Positions 9,001 through 22,100 are shown, numbered from the stretch's first letter. The stretch is 64,000 nt of DNA from Eledone cirrhosa (GCA_964016885.1 OZ024741.1:411279464-411343463), one strand, 5' to 3'. Program-made: numbers and translations. The notes: generated from the letters alone by a model not told the origin.

Positions 9001-12000
9001 ATGGCTGATATAAGAGTTGGGTGTCTCAATGTACGTGGCCTGGGACTGTCTTGGAAACAAGGCAAACTTTTAAACGATCTCAGGTCGCATAGAATGGATG
9101 TAATGGCTATTTGCGAGTCCAGGATCAGCAGCGAGCACCAACTGGCGCCCCTCTTCGACGACTTTGAGATCTTCGCATCTCTCTGTCAACCGGGGGGGTG
9201 GAGTTGTCGTTCTGCTGCGAAAACACCTGGGCCTCGCCATACAGAAGGTGCACCTGGACCCGGAGGGTCGACTGGTGGTTTTAGACGTCGGCAGTAGTGA
9301 AAGTGGAGCCCTTAGACTAATAGCTGTGTACGCCCCTTTTTGGGCAGCGCGGCCGGAATACTTCCAACGTCTGGAAACTTTTCTGGGATCGTCCCGCTCC
9401 TTGCTTTTAGTGGGGGACTGGAATGGTATCCTGGATGCACGTTGGGACTATGTAGGGGCATGTGCCAATAGAGGGGGGTGTAAAAGCCTCAAAAGGTTAA
9501 TCGGCCGATTTGACCTGGCCGATAGATATCGACTAGATTTTCCGACTGTACCACTATGGACGTGGACCAATCACAGCGGAACATCTAGGTCGTACCTAGA
9601 TAGGGTCCTAGTTAGAGAGAAGGATAGGGACACATTTAGCTGTCCAAAAATGTTCATGGTTGACTATTCGGATCACAAGTTAGTGACCTGCATAGCCAAC
9701 CTTGATAGAACCCATAGACAGGGACCCGGTTACTGGAAGCTGAACTTGTCCTTACCGAGAAGCAAAGCTTACAGTAAACGGATTAGCACGTTAGTTAAGC
9801 AGAGTTTGACAGGGGCAATTGTCAACAACAGGTGGTGGAGCTCTCTTAAGAGAGCAATTAGAATAGAATCGATAGGTTTTAGTCAGGAATTAGCAAGGGA
9901 TAGGAACAAGACGGAAAGGGAATTAGTAGATAGAGTAGAAGAGGCGATTAGGAGTGGCAATGTAGCCGGCGTGCTGGCATCAAGAATGGCCTTAGACCAG
10001 TTCTTTGAGGTGAAGCATGAAGGCTGCGTTGTCAGGAGTAAAATACGTGCTCTGGGTAATGAGGGAGCCAAAGCTGTGAGCTGGGCCCGAGTGACAGAGG
10101 CAAAAAGTGGGAACAAGTCCACGATTCGGTCTTTGAAGGACCAGGATGGGTGTGTGATCCTTGAACCTGGGCAGATGTGTGCGGCCTTTCAGCGGCACTT
10201 TGCACGACTGTTCGAGAGGGGCGGCGCGCCGGGTGAGACTATGGATTTCAATCCATACCTCGACGGTCTGCCGCGCCTCTCGGACGCGGAGGCGAAGTCC
10301 TGCGAAAGGACGATTTCAGCTGCTGAGATAGGGGCGGCGCTGAGCCAATGCGGCAAACGCAAATCCCCGGGTCTCGATGGTCTACCATACGAGCTATATG
10401 TAGCGATGCCGGACTTGTTCTCCGATATCCTCGAAGCGGTCTACTGCAACTGGCAGCAGAACGGGAGAATTCCCAGTTCTGTGACCAAGGGCGTAGTTAC
10501 GCTGGTGAGGAAGGATGAGAACAAGGGGGATGACATAAGTAACTTCAGGCCCATAACTCTGCTAAATACAGAGTTAAAGATTTTGGCCAAGGTGTTAGCG
10601 AAGAGGTTGGCGCTTGTCGTTGGAAACCTGGTGGGAGAAGCGCAGACATGCGCAATCCCGTCCAGGTCCATTCACGACAATCTCCACCTTATGCGATACA
10701 TCATAGAGAGGGTAGGGAATGAACCCGGCTTTGGTGGGGCCCTGATCAACTTGGATCAATCTAAAGCTTTCGATAGGGTTGACCATCGTTACCTGGATGC
10801 GGTGCTCGCGGCGGCAGGCTTCGGACCCGTATTCAGGGGTTGGATTGCTGCGATGCACAGCAGCAACGTCTGCTCAAGGGTCGAGGTGAACGGCCACCTC
10901 TCGGAGCCGTTCCAAATCATGCGATCCATCCGACAGGGATGCCCTCTCTCCTCCCTACTGTATGTGCTGGCTCTTGAGCCACTACTGCGGAAGTTGGAGC
11001 GGTTGCAGGGCATCCCTTTGGAACCGGGATTGCAGAAAGCGGCGTCGGCCTACGCCGATGGCGTGACAGTAATGGTGTCGAAAACCTTGCAAATCGGTGA
11101 GATCGGCACCTTACTGGAGGAATATGAAAGGTTTACAGGAGCCAAGCTGAACCGGGACAAGTCCGTCGGTTTGCAACTCGGAACATGGAGAGGCAAACCG
11201 ATGCCCTCCAACGACGTCGTCGGACGCTGGACGGAGGGCCCGGTGAAGCTGCTTGGGGTCTGGTTCGGACCAGACCTCCAGGTGGAGAAAAACTGGAACG
11301 AGGTAACGGCCAGGGTGTTTGCACTCACCCAGAAGTGGGCCCAGTGCAAACTATCCCTGAAAGGTCGAGCGGAGGTGGCGAATACTTATATAGCATCCGT
11401 CATCTACTACCGCTTGACCGTCGTGCCTTGCCCAGTGAAAAGACTCGCCAAAATGGAGTGCGCGCTGTTCGAATTTCTTTGGAACAAGCGGACCCCTTTG
11501 GTGAGGAGATCCATCTGCTGTCAACACCCTTCGAAAGGAGGGCTGGGGATGCCGTGGCTACAGATGCGTAAACACGCATTAAGGCTACGGCACCTCCAGG
11601 TATTCCTCACCGGTCAACCAGTGTGGGCCCCGTTTGTGAGGCGAGCCTTTCCCAGACTCGTCTCGCTCACCGAGCTGCAATCCTGGGTCAAGCAAAATCC
11701 AAGAAAAGTGGGCGACTGGCACATTGAATGTGCCCAGGCGCTCACGGCCCTCTGGAAAGTGGACCCGGCAATCAGTGGAGACTCCACCTCGACATTCTAT
11801 AGAGGGTTGGTACGCAGCAGGTGCGACGATGCTCTCGGAGAAGCTCTAGGCATGGAGGAAGATGAACTGGCCAGTCTGTTCGGTAGGACGTTTGGCCCTG
11901 GACCGATGGACAACTTCCAAAAGTCCCTGGCTTGGCAGTGCTACCGAGGGGCTCTACCCGTTCGAGACAAGCTCCACAGGCATGGGAGCCTGGGTAGAGA

Positions 12001-12433
12001 TCCTTTGAATAAGATCTGTCCGAGATGCGTGCATGATGACGAAACCGTTGCGCACACATTCGTACACTGCCCAGGCATTGCTGACCTGTGGGGCTATGTG
12101 GAACGACTACTGTCGAGAGTTGGACCAATCCGGTTGACCACCGAGTCCATTGTCACGATCAAACCGCCTCCCCCTTTCAAAAACGAAGGAGAGGCGGTTT
12201 TTCTCTGTGTGATAGCCATGGCTAAAGAAGTTGCATGGTGGACGAGGCTGAAAGGGCTGAGGTCAGACACCTTTCTCTCCGGCCAACAACTGGTCCCCTT
12301 TTTCAAATACCATTTTAAAAGAAGGATCAGAATGGAGAGAGAGGTGCTCTACCCGAGCAAGTTTTATGAAAGGTGGGTGAAAGTAGGGAGAATGGCCAGA
12401 GTGAATGGGTCTTCTCTCTATATCAGCCTGTAG
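9001..12433 (+). pseudogene. LINE-1 ORF2: APE endonuclease / reverse transcriptase, frameshifted and catalytically altered
   Basis: Corrected length would be about 1143 residues. The N-terminal APE-type endonuclease has NVRGLG, CESRI, LLVGDWNG, SRSYLDRVLV and YSDHKLV. The reverse transcriptase has FRPITLLNTELKILAK, INLDQSKAFDRVDH and SIRQGCPLSSLLY. A C-terminal zinc-finger-like CPRC...H...C is at about 12018-12070. There is no RNase H. Two lesions are visible. One extra G in a seven-G run (9192-9198) shifts the frame after CQPGG. The catalytic YADD reads YADG (11051-11062, Asp codon GAC changed to GGC), whereas LINE-2 and LINE-4 keep YADD. Everything downstream of the frameshift is otherwise open. 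ORF2 nicks target DNA and primes cDNA synthesis on it; this copy could do neither without repair. Confidence 0.88.
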
Positions 12434-12670
12434 GTGAAAGAAGAGGAAAAAAAGGAGATGAGGGAAGCACCTACTCTTTGTGCTCCTGAGGAGAAGGGTT
12501 GCACATTTTTTCCGGGGTGTGTGCGACCCATGTTAATGCCCTCTCCCTATTGAGGACTTCGTTTGTTGTTGTTATTTCATTGTTATATTTTTGTACTCGT
12601 TAATTATATGTAAACTTCCCCCCTTGTATCTGTCCCTACCTTTTGTGCCCTAGTGGCAAATAAAGAAACC

Positions 12671-12796
12671 ACTCTATATATACTATTGTATTTTCACAGT
12701 AAAGGCTTTACCTCACTTTATATCTCACATAACATTTATATTACTCTATATATACTATTGTATTTTCACAGTAAAGGCTTTACCTCACATAATATC
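12671..12796. repeat. 72-bp minisatellite, continuation after LINE-1
   Basis: One partial and one nearly complete unit identical in register to 5612-7017, proving that LINE-1 interrupted the array. Confidence 0.95.
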
Positions 12797-13118
12797 GAAT
12801 TTATAAGATTTTGATATTATTTGTTTTGAGAACAATACCTTAACATCAGTATGAGTGGCTAGCTGCAGCCAGTTTGAATAGAAAACGTTGAGAGAATTCT
12901 GTTTGGGTATGGCCAGTTTAAATGCTAAAGGGTTAAGGGTCTTCACCCTATCTTGTAAGTTACTTTATATCATCTCTTTGCATAGGTACACCTCTCTTTA
13001 TATTAATTTTAAAATATTGCAATCATTCAAATCCCCTTATTTGACACAAAGTCATACTGATGTTCATATAAATAAAAATGAAAGGGATTTTAGATTTAAA
13101 AAAAAAACCTCTTTGGCG
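12797..13118. other. Spacer containing the right member of the inverted pair
   Basis: 12932-13012 aligns to the reverse complement of 5425-5512. The rest is AT-rich with no gene seen. It ends in an A10 tract just before the satellite. Confidence 0.6.
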
Positions 13119-16100
13119 ATGGTTAGAGTTAGAGCTAGGGTTAGAGTGAGTTAGAGCTAGGGTTAGAGTGAGTTAGGGATAGGGTTAGAGTGAGTTAGGG
13201 ATAGGGTTAGAGTGAGTTAGAGGTAGGGTTAGAGTTAGTTAGAGGTAGGGTTAGAGTTAGTTAGAGGTAGGGTTAGAGTTAGTTAGAGCTAGGGTTAGAG
13301 TTAGTTAGAGGTAGGGTTAGAGTTAGTTAGAGCTAGGGTTAGTGTTAGTTAGGGCTAGGGTTAGAGTTAGTTAGAGCTAGGGTTAGAGTTAGTTAGGGCT
13401 AGGGTTAGAGTTAGTTAGAGCTAAGGTTAGAGTTAGTTAGAGATAGGGTTAGAGTTAGTTAGAGATAGGGTTAGAGTTAGTTAGAGCTAGGGTTAGAGTT
13501 AGTTAGGGCTAGGGTTAGAGTGAGTTAGGGCTAGGGTTAGAGTGAGTTAGGGCTAGGGTTAGAGTTAGTTAGAGATAGGGTTAGGGTTAGTTAGAGCTAG
13601 GGTTAGAGTTAGTTAGAGATAGGGTTATAGTTAGTTAGGGCTAGGGTTAGAGTTAGTTAGAGCTAGGGTTAGAGTTAGTTAGAGATAGGGTTAGAGTTAG
13701 TTAGAGCTAGGGTTAGAGTTAGTTAGAGATAGGGTTAGAGTTAGTTAGAGCTAGGGTTATAGTTAGTTAGGGCTAGGGTTAGAGTTAGTTAGAGATAAGG
13801 TTAGAGTTAGTTAGAGCTAGGGTTAGAGTTAGTTAGAGCTAGGGTTAGAGTTAGTTAGGGCTAGGGTTAGAGTTAGTTAGAGATAGGGTTAGAGTTAGTT
13901 AGAGCTAGGGTTATAGTTAGTTAGGGCTAGGGTTAGAGTTAGTTAGAGCTAGGGTTAGAGTTAGTTAGGGCTAGGGTTAGAGTTAGTTAGAGATAGGGTT
14001 AGAGTTAGTTAGAGCTAGGGTTATAGTTAGTTAGAGCTAGGGTTAGAGTTAGTTAGGGCTAGGGTTAGAGTTAGTTAGAGATAGGGTTAGAGTTAGTTAG
14101 GGCTAGGGTTAGAGTTAGTTAGAGCTAGGGTTAGAGTTAGTTAGGGCTAGGGTTAGAGTTAGTTAGAGATAGGGTTAGAGTTAGTTAGAGCTAGGGTTAG
14201 AGTTAGTTAGAGCTAGGGTTAGAGTTAGTTAGGGCTAGGGTTAGAGTTAGTTAGAGATAGGGTTAGAGTTAGTTAGAGCTAGGGTTATAGTTAGTTAGGG
14301 CTAGGGTTAGAGTTAGTTAGAGATAAGGTTAGAGTTAGTTAGAGCTAGGGTTAGAGTGAGTTAGAGCTAGGGTTAGAGTTAGTTAGGGCTAGGGTTAGAG
14401 TTAGTTAGAGCTAGGGTTAGAGTTAGTTAGAGATAGGGTTAGGATGAGTTAGAGATAGGGTTAGAGTTAGTTAGGGCTAGGGTTAGAGTTAGTTAGGGCT
14501 AGGGTTAGAGTTAGTTAGAGATAGGGTTAGAGTTAGTTAGAGCTAGGGTTAGAGTTAGTTAGAGATAGGGTTAGAGTTAGTTAGAGCTAGGGTTAGAGTT
14601 AGTTAGAGATAGGGTTAGGATGAGTTAGAGATAGGGTTAGAGTTAGTTAGAGATAAGGTTATAGTTAGTTAGGGCTAGGGTTAGAGTTAGTTAGAGCTAG
14701 GGTTAGAGTTAGTTAGAGCTAGGGTTAGAGTTAGTTAGGGCTAGGGTTAGAGTTAGTTAGAGCTAGGGTTAGAGTTAGTTAGAGCTAGGGTTAGAGTTAG
14801 TTAGAGATAGGGTTATAGTTAGTTAGGGCTAGGGTTAGAGTTAGTTAGAGCTAGGGTTAGAGTTAGTTAGAGATAGGGTTAGATTTAGTTAGAGCTAGGG
14901 TTAGAGTTAGTTAGGGCTAGGGTTAGAGTTAGTTAGAGCTAGGGTTAGAGTTAGTTAGAGCTAGGGTTAGAGTTAGTTAGAGATAGGGTTAGAGTTAGTT
15001 AGAGCTAGGGTTAGTGTGAGTTAGAGATAGGGTTAGAGTGAGTTAGGGCTAGGGTTAAGGTTAGTTAGGGCTAGGGTTAGTGTTAGTTAGAGCTAGGGTT
15101 AGAGTTAGTTAGAGCTAGGGTTAGAGTTAGTTAGAGCTAAGGTTAGAGTTAGTTAGGGCTAGGGTTAGAGTTAGTTAGAGATAGGGTTAGAGTTAGTTAG
15201 AGCTAGGGTTAGAGTTAGTTAGGGCTAGGGTTAGAGTGAGTTAGAGCTAGGGTTAGAGTTAGTTAGAGCTAGGGTTAGAGTTAGTTAGAGCTAGGGTTAG
15301 AGTGAGTTAGAATTAGGGTTAGAGTTAGTTAGGGCTAGGGTTAGAGTTAGTTAGAGATAGGGTTAGAGTTAGTTAGAGCTAGGGTTAGAGTTAGTTAGAG
15401 CTAGGGTTAGAGTTAGTTAGAGCTAGGGTTAGAGTTAGTTAGAGCTAGGGTTAGAGTTAGTTAGAGCTAGGATTAGAGTTCGTTAGGGCTAGGGTTAGAG
15501 TTAGTTAGAGATAGGGTTATAGTGTGTTAGAGCTAGGGTTAGAGTTAGTTAGAGATAGGGTTATAGTTAGTTAGAGATAGGGTTAGGGTTAGTTAGGGCT
15601 AGGGTTAGTGTTAGTTAGGGCAAGGGTTAGAGTTAGTTAGAGCTAGGGTTAGAGTTAGTTAGGGCTAGGGTTAGAGTTAGTTAGAGCTAGGGTTAGAGTT
15701 AGTTAGAGATAGGGTTAGAGTTAGTTAGAGCTAGGGTTAGAGTTAGTTAGAGCTAGGGTTAGAGTTAGTTAGAGCTAAGGTTAGAGTTAGTTAGGGCTAG
15801 GGTTAGAGTTAGTTAGAGATAGGGTTAGAGTTAGTTAGAGCTAGGGTTAGAGTTAGTTAGGGCTAGGGTTAGAGTGAGTTAGAGCTAGGGTTAGAGTTAG
15901 TTAGAGCTAGGGTTAGAGTTAGTTAGAGCTAGGATTAGAGTGAGTTAGAGCTAGGGTTAGTGTTTGTTAGGGCTAGGGTTAGTGTTAGTTAGAGGTAGGG
16001 TTAGAGTGAGTTAGGGCTAGGGTTAGAGTTAGTTAGAGCTAGGGTTAGAGTTAGTTAGAGCTAGGGTTAGTGTTAGTTAGGGCTAGAGCTAGAGTTAGTT

Positions 16101-19100
16101 AGAGCTAGGGTTAGAGTTAGTTAGAGCTAGGGTTAGAGTTAGTTAGAGCTAGGGTTAGTGTTAGTTAGGGCTAGGGTTAGAGTTAGTTAGAGGTAGGGTT
16201 AGAGTTAGTTAGAGATAGGGTTAGAGTGAGTTAGAGCTAGGGTTAGAGTGAGTTAGAGATAGGGTTAGAGTGAGTTAGAGCTAGGGTTATAGTTAGTTAG
16301 GGCTAGGGTTATAGTTAGTTAGGGCTAGGGTTAGAGTTAGTTAGAGATAGGGTTAGAGTTAGTTAGAGCTAGGGTTAGAGTTAGTTAGAGATAGGGTTAG
16401 AGTTAGTTAGGGGTAGGGTTAGAGTTAGTTAGAGCTAGGGTTAGAGTTAGTTAGAGATAGGGTTAGAGTTAGTTAGAGCTAGGGTTAGAGTTAGTTAGAG
16501 CTAGGGTTAGAGTTAGTTAGAGCTAGGGTTAGAGTTAGTTAGAGATAGGGTTAGAGTTAGTTAGAGATAGGGTTAGAGTTAGTTAGAGATAGTGTTAGAG
16601 TGAGTTAGAGATAGGGTTAGAGTTAGTTAGAGATAGGGTTAGAGTTAGTTAGAGATAGGGTTAGAGTTAGTTAGAGATAGGGTTAGAGTTAGTTAGGGCT
16701 TGGGTTAGAGTTAGTTAGAGCTAGGGTTAGAGTTAGTTAGAGCTAGGGTTAGAGTTAGTTAGAGATAGTGTTAGAGTGAGTTAGAGATAGTGTTAGAGTG
16801 AGTTAGAGATAGGGTTAGAGTGAGTTAGAGCTAAGGTTAGAGTTAGTTAGAGCTAGGGTTAGAGTTAGTTAGAGATAGGGTTAGAGTTAGTTAGAGATAG
16901 TGTTAGAGTGAGTTAGAGATAGGGTTAGAGTGAGTTAGAGCTAAGGTTAGAGTTAGTTAGAGCTAGGGTTAGAGTTAGTTAGAGATAGGGTTAGAGTTAG
17001 TTAGAGCTAGGGTTAGAGTGAGTTAGAGCTAGGGTTAGAGTTAGTTAGGGCTAGGGTTAGAGTTAGTTAGAGGTAGGGTTAGAGTTAGTTAGAGCTAGGG
17101 TTAGAGTTAGTTAGAGGTAGGGTTAGAGTTAGTTAGGGCTAGGGTTAGAGTTAGTTAGGGCTAGGGTTAGAGTTAGTTAGAGGTAGGGTTAGAGTTAGTT
17201 AGAGCTAGGGTTAGAGTTAGTTAGGGCTAGGGTTAGAGTTAGGGTTAGGGTTAGGGTTAATTAGAGTTAGTTAGAGCTAGGGTTAGAGTTAATTAGAGTT
17301 AGTTAGAGCTAGGGTTAGAGTTAGTTAAAGCTAGGGTTAGGGTTAGGGTTAGGGTTAGGGTTAGGGTTAGGGTTAGGGTTAGGGTTAGGGTTAGGGTTAG
17401 GGTTAGGGTTAGGGTTAGGGTTAGGGTTAGGGTTAGAGTTAGTTAGGGCTAGGGTTAGAGTTAGTTAGAGGTAGGGTTAGAGTTAGTTAGAGCTAGGGTT
17501 AGAGTTAGTTAGAGCTAGGGTTAGAGTTAGTTAGAGCTGGGGTTAGAGCTAAGGTTAGAGTTAGTTAGAGATAGGGTTAGAGTTAGTTAGAGATAGGGTT
17601 AGAGTTAGTTAGAGATAGGGTTAGAGTTAGTTAGAGCTAGGGTTAGAGTGAGTTAGGGCTAGGGTTAGAGTTAGTTAGAGCTAGGGTTAGAGTTAGTTAG
17701 AGCTAGGGTTAGAGTTAGTTAGGGCTAAGGTTAAAGTGAGTTAGGGCTAGGGTTAGAGTTAGTTAGAGATAGGGTTAGAGTTAGTTAGGGCTAAGGTTAG
17801 AGTTAGTTAGGGCTAGGGTTAGAGTTAGTTAGGGCTAGGGTTAGAGTTAGTTAGGGCTAAGGTTAGAGTTAGTTAGGGCTAAGGTTAGAGTTAGTTAGGG
17901 CTAGGGTTAGAGTTAGTTAGGGCTAAGGTTAGAGTTAGTTAGGGCTAAGGTTAGAGTTAGTTAGGGCTAGGGTTAGAGTTAGTTAGAGCTAGGGTTAGAG
18001 TTAGTTAGAGATAGGGTTAGAGTTAGTTAGGGCTAAGGTTAGAGTTAGTTAGGGCTAAGGTTAGAGTTAGTTAGAGCTAAGGTTAGAGTTATTTAGGGCT
18101 AGGGTTATAGTTAGTTAGGGCTAGGGTTATAGTTAGTTAGGGCTAGGGTTAGAGTTAGTTAGAGATAGGGTTAGAGTTAGTTAGAGCTAGGGTTAGAGTT
18201 AGTTAGAGCTAGGGTTAGAGTTAGTTAGAGCTAGGGTTAGAGTTAGTTAGAGATAGGGTTAGGATGAGTTAGAGATAGGGTTAGAGTTAGTTAGAGCTAG
18301 GGTTAGAGTTAGTTAGAGCTAGGGTTAGAGTTAGTTAGAGGTAGGGTTAGAGTTAGTTAGAGCTAGGGTTAGAGTTAGTTAGAGGTAGGGTTAGAGTTAG
18401 TTAGAGATAGGGTTAGAGTTAGTTAGAGATAGGGTTATAGTTAGTTAGGGCTAGGGTTAGAGTTAGTTAGAGCTAGGGTTAGAGTTAGTTAGGGATAGGG
18501 TTAGAGTTAGTTAGAGCTAGGGTTAGAGTGAGTTAGAGATAGGGTTAGAGTGAGTTAGGGCTAGGGTTAGGGTTAGTTAGGGCTAGGGTTAGATTTAGTT
18601 AGAGCTAGGGTTAGAGTTAGTTAGAGCTAGGGTTAGAGTTAGTTAGAGCTAGGGTTAGAGTTAGTTAGAGATAGGGTTAGAGTTAGTTAGAGCTAGGGTT
18701 AGAGTTAGTTAGAGATAGGGTTAGAGTTAGTTAGAGCTAGGGTTAGAGTGAGTTAGAGATAGGGTTAGAGTGAGTTAGGGCTAGGGTTAGGGTTAGTTAG
18801 GGCTAGGGTTAGAGTTAGTTAGAGATAGGGTTAGAGTGAGTTAGGGCTAGGGTTAGTGTTAGTTAGAGCTAGGGTTACAGTTAGTTAGAGCTAAGGTTAG
18901 AGTTAGTTAGGGCTAGGGTTAGAGTTAGTTAGAGCTAAGGTTAGAGTTAGTTAGGGCTAGGGTTAGAGTTAGTTAGAGATAGGGTTAGAGTTAGTTAGAG
19001 CTAGGGTTAGAGTTAGTTAGGGCTAGGGTTAGAGTGAGTTAGAGCTAGGGTTAGAGTTAGTTAGAGCTAGGGTTAGAGTTAGTTAGAGCTAGGGTTAGAG

Positions 19101-22100
19101 TGAGTTAGAGCTAGGGTTAGAGTTAGTTAGGGCTAGGGTTAGAGTTAGTTAGAGATAGGGTTAGAGTTAGTTAGAGCTAGGGTTAGAGTTAGTTAGAGCT
19201 AGGGTTAGAGTTAGTTAGAGCTAGGGTTAGAGTTAGTTAGAGCTAGGGTTAGAGTTAGTTAGAGCTAGGGTTAGAGTTAGTTAGGGCTAGGGTTAGAGTT
19301 AGTTAGAGATAGGGTTAGAGTGAGTTAGAGCTAGGGTTAGAGTGAGTTAGGGCTAGGGTTAGGGTTAGTTAGGGCTAGGGTTAGAGTTAGTTAGAGATAG
19401 GGTTAGAGTTAGTTAGAGATAGGGTTAGAGTTAGTTAGAGATAGGGTTAGAGTTAGTTTGAGCTAGGGTTAGAGTTAGTTAGAGCTAGGGTTTGAGTTAG
19501 TTAGAGCTAGGGTTAGAGTTAGTTAGAGCTAGGGTTAGAGTTAGTTAGAGATAGGGTTAGAGTTAGTTAGAGATAGGGTTAGAGTTAGTTTGAGCTAGGG
19601 TTAGAGTTAGTTAGAGCTAGGGTTTGAGTTAGTTAGAGCTAGGGTTAGAGTTAGTTAGAGCTAGGGTTAGAGTTAGTTAGGGCTAGGGTTAGAGTGAGTT
19701 AGAGCTAGGGTTAGAGTTAGTTAGAGCTAGGGTTAGAGTTAGTTAGAGATAGGGTTAGAGTTAGTTAGAGCTAGGGTTAGAGTTAGTTAGAGATAGGGTT
19801 AGAGTTAGTTAGAGATAGGGTTAGAGTTAGTTAGAGCTAGGGTTAGAGTTAGTTAGAGCTAAGGTTAGAGTTAGTTAGGGCTAGGGTTAGAGTTAGTTAG
19901 AGCTAGGGTTAGAGTTAGTTAGAGCTAGGGTTAGAGTTAGTTAGGGCTAGGGTTAGAGTGAGTTAGAGCTAGGGTTAGAGTTAGTTAGAGCTAGGGTTAG
20001 AGTTAGTTAGAGATAGGGTTAGAGTTAGTTAGAGCTAGGGTTAGAGTTAGTTAGAGATAGGGTTAGAGTTAGTTAGAGATAGGGTTAGAGTTAGTTAGAG
20101 CTAGGGTTAGAGTTAGTTAGAGCTAAGGTTAGAGTTAGTTAGTGCTAGGGTTAGAGTTAGTTAGAGATAGGGTTAGAGTTAGTTAGAGCTAGGGTTAGAG
20201 TTAGTTAGGGCTAGGGTTAGAGTGAGTTAGAGCTAGGGTTAGAGTTAGTTAGAGCTAGGGTTAGAGTTAGTTAGAGATAGGGTTAGAGTTAGTTAGAGCT
20301 AGGGTTAGAGTTAGTTAGAGATAGGGTTAGAGTTAGTTAGAGCTAGGGTTAGAGTTAGTTAGAGCTAGGGTTAGAGTTAGTTAGAGCTAAGGTTAGAGTT
20401 AGTTAGTGCTAGGGTTAGAGTTAGTTAGAGATAGGGTTAGAGTTAGTTAGAGCTAGGGTTAGAGTTAGGGCTAGGGTTAGAGTGAGTTAGAGCTAGGGTT
20501 AGAGTTAGTTAGAGCTAGGGTTAGAGTTAGTTAGAGCTAGGATTAGAGTGAGTTAGAGCTAGGGTTAGTGTTAGTTAGGGCTAGGGTTAGTGTTAGTTAG
20601 AGGTAGGGTTAGAGTGAGTTAGGGCTAGGGTTAGAGTTAGTTAGAGCTAGGGTTAGAGTTAGTTAGAGCTAGGGTTAGTGTTAGTTAGGGCTAGAGCTAG
20701 AGTTAGTTAGAGCTAGGGTTAGAGTTAGTTAGAGCTAGGGTTAGAGTTAGTTAGAGCTAGGGTTAGTGTTAGTTAGGGCTAGGGTTAGAGTTAGTTAGGG
20801 CTAGGGTTAGAGTTAGTTAGAGCTAGGGTTAGAGTTAGTTAGAGGTAGGGTTAGAGTTAGTTAGAGATAGGGTTAGAGTTAGTTAGAGGTAGGGTTAGAG
20901 TTAGTTAGAGATAGGGTTATAGTTAGTTAGGGCTAGGGTTAGAGTTAGTTAGAGCTAGGGTTAGAGTTAGTTAGAGGTAGGGTTAGAGTTAGTTAGAGAT
21001 AGGGTTAGAGTTAGTTAGAGGTAGGGTTAGAGTTAGTTAGAGATAGGGTTATAGTTAGTTAGGGCTAGGGTTAGAGTTAGTTAGAGCTAGGGTTAGAGTT
21101 AGTTAGAGCTAGGGTTAGAGTTAGTTAGAGCTAGGGTTAGAGTTAGTTAGAGCTAGGGTTAGAGTTAGTTAGAGCTAGGGTTAGAGTGAGTTAGAGATAG
21201 GGTTAGAGTGAGTTAGGGCTAGGGTTAGAGTTAGTTAGAGCTAGGGTTATAGTTAGTTAGGGCTAGGGTTATAGTTAGTTAGGGCTAGGGTTAGAGTTAG
21301 TTAGAGATAGGGTTAGAGTTAGTTAGAGCTAGGGATAGAGTTAGTTAGAGATAGGGTTAGAGTTAGTTAGAGCTAGGGTTAGAGTTAGTTAGAGATAGGG
21401 TTAGAGTGAGTTAGAGCTAGGGTTAGAGTTAGTTAGAGCTAGGGTTATAGTTAGTTAGGGCTAGGGTTATAGTTAGTTAGGGCTAGGGTTAGAGTTAGTT
21501 AGAGATAGGGTTAGAGTTAGTTAGAGCTAGGGTTAGAGTTAGTTAGAGATAGGGTTAGATTTAGTTAGGGGTAGGGTTAGAGTTAGTTAGAGCTAGGGTT
21601 AGAGTTAGTTAGAGATAGGGTTAGAGTTAGTTAGAGCTAGGGTTAGAGTTAGTTAGAGCTAGGGTTATAGTTAGTTAGGGCTAGGGTTAGAGTTAGTTAG
21701 AGGTAGGGTTAGAGTTAGTTAGAGCTAGGGTTAGAGTTAGTTAGAGGTAGGGTTAGAGTTAGTTAGGGCTAGGGTTAGAGTTAGTTAGGGCTAGGGTTAG
21801 AGTTAGTTAGAGGTAGGGTTAGAGTTAGTTAGAGCTAGGGTTAGAGTTAGTTAGGGCTAGGGTTAGAGTTAGTTAGAGTTAGTTAGGGCTAGGGTTAGGG
21901 TTAGGGTTACGGTTAGGGTTAATTAGAGTTAGTTAGCGCTAGGGTTAGAGTTAATTAGAGTTAGTTAGAGCTAGGGTTAGAGTTAGTTAAAGCTAGGGTT
22001 AGAGTTAGTTAGAGCTAGGGTTAGAGTTAGTTAGGGCTAAGGTTAGAGTTAGTTAGAGCTAGGGTTAGAGTTAGTTAGAGGTAGGGTTAGAGTTAGTTAG

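Larger units (their letters stand above)
7018..12670 (+). mobile_element. LINE-1 (this window): full-length Tx1/L1-like non-LTR retrotransposon
   Basis: A 5' UTR (7018-7227) starts with the small palindrome CTCGTATACGAG. ORF1 (7228-8979), a 21-nt gap, ORF2 (9001-12433) and a short 3' UTR ending GTGGCAAATAAAGAAA follow. There is no poly(A) tail; AATAAA overlaps the terminus. It sits inside the 72-bp minisatellite. The left flank stops at CATAACAT and the right flank resumes at ACTCTATATA, so about 7 bp of the unit are missing and no target duplication is obvious. ORF order, the APE endonuclease and the reverse transcriptase/C-terminal zinc-finger pattern resemble Xenopus Tx1, a clade rich in site-specific elements. 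It is inactive because of the ORF2 lesions. Confidence 0.85.
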
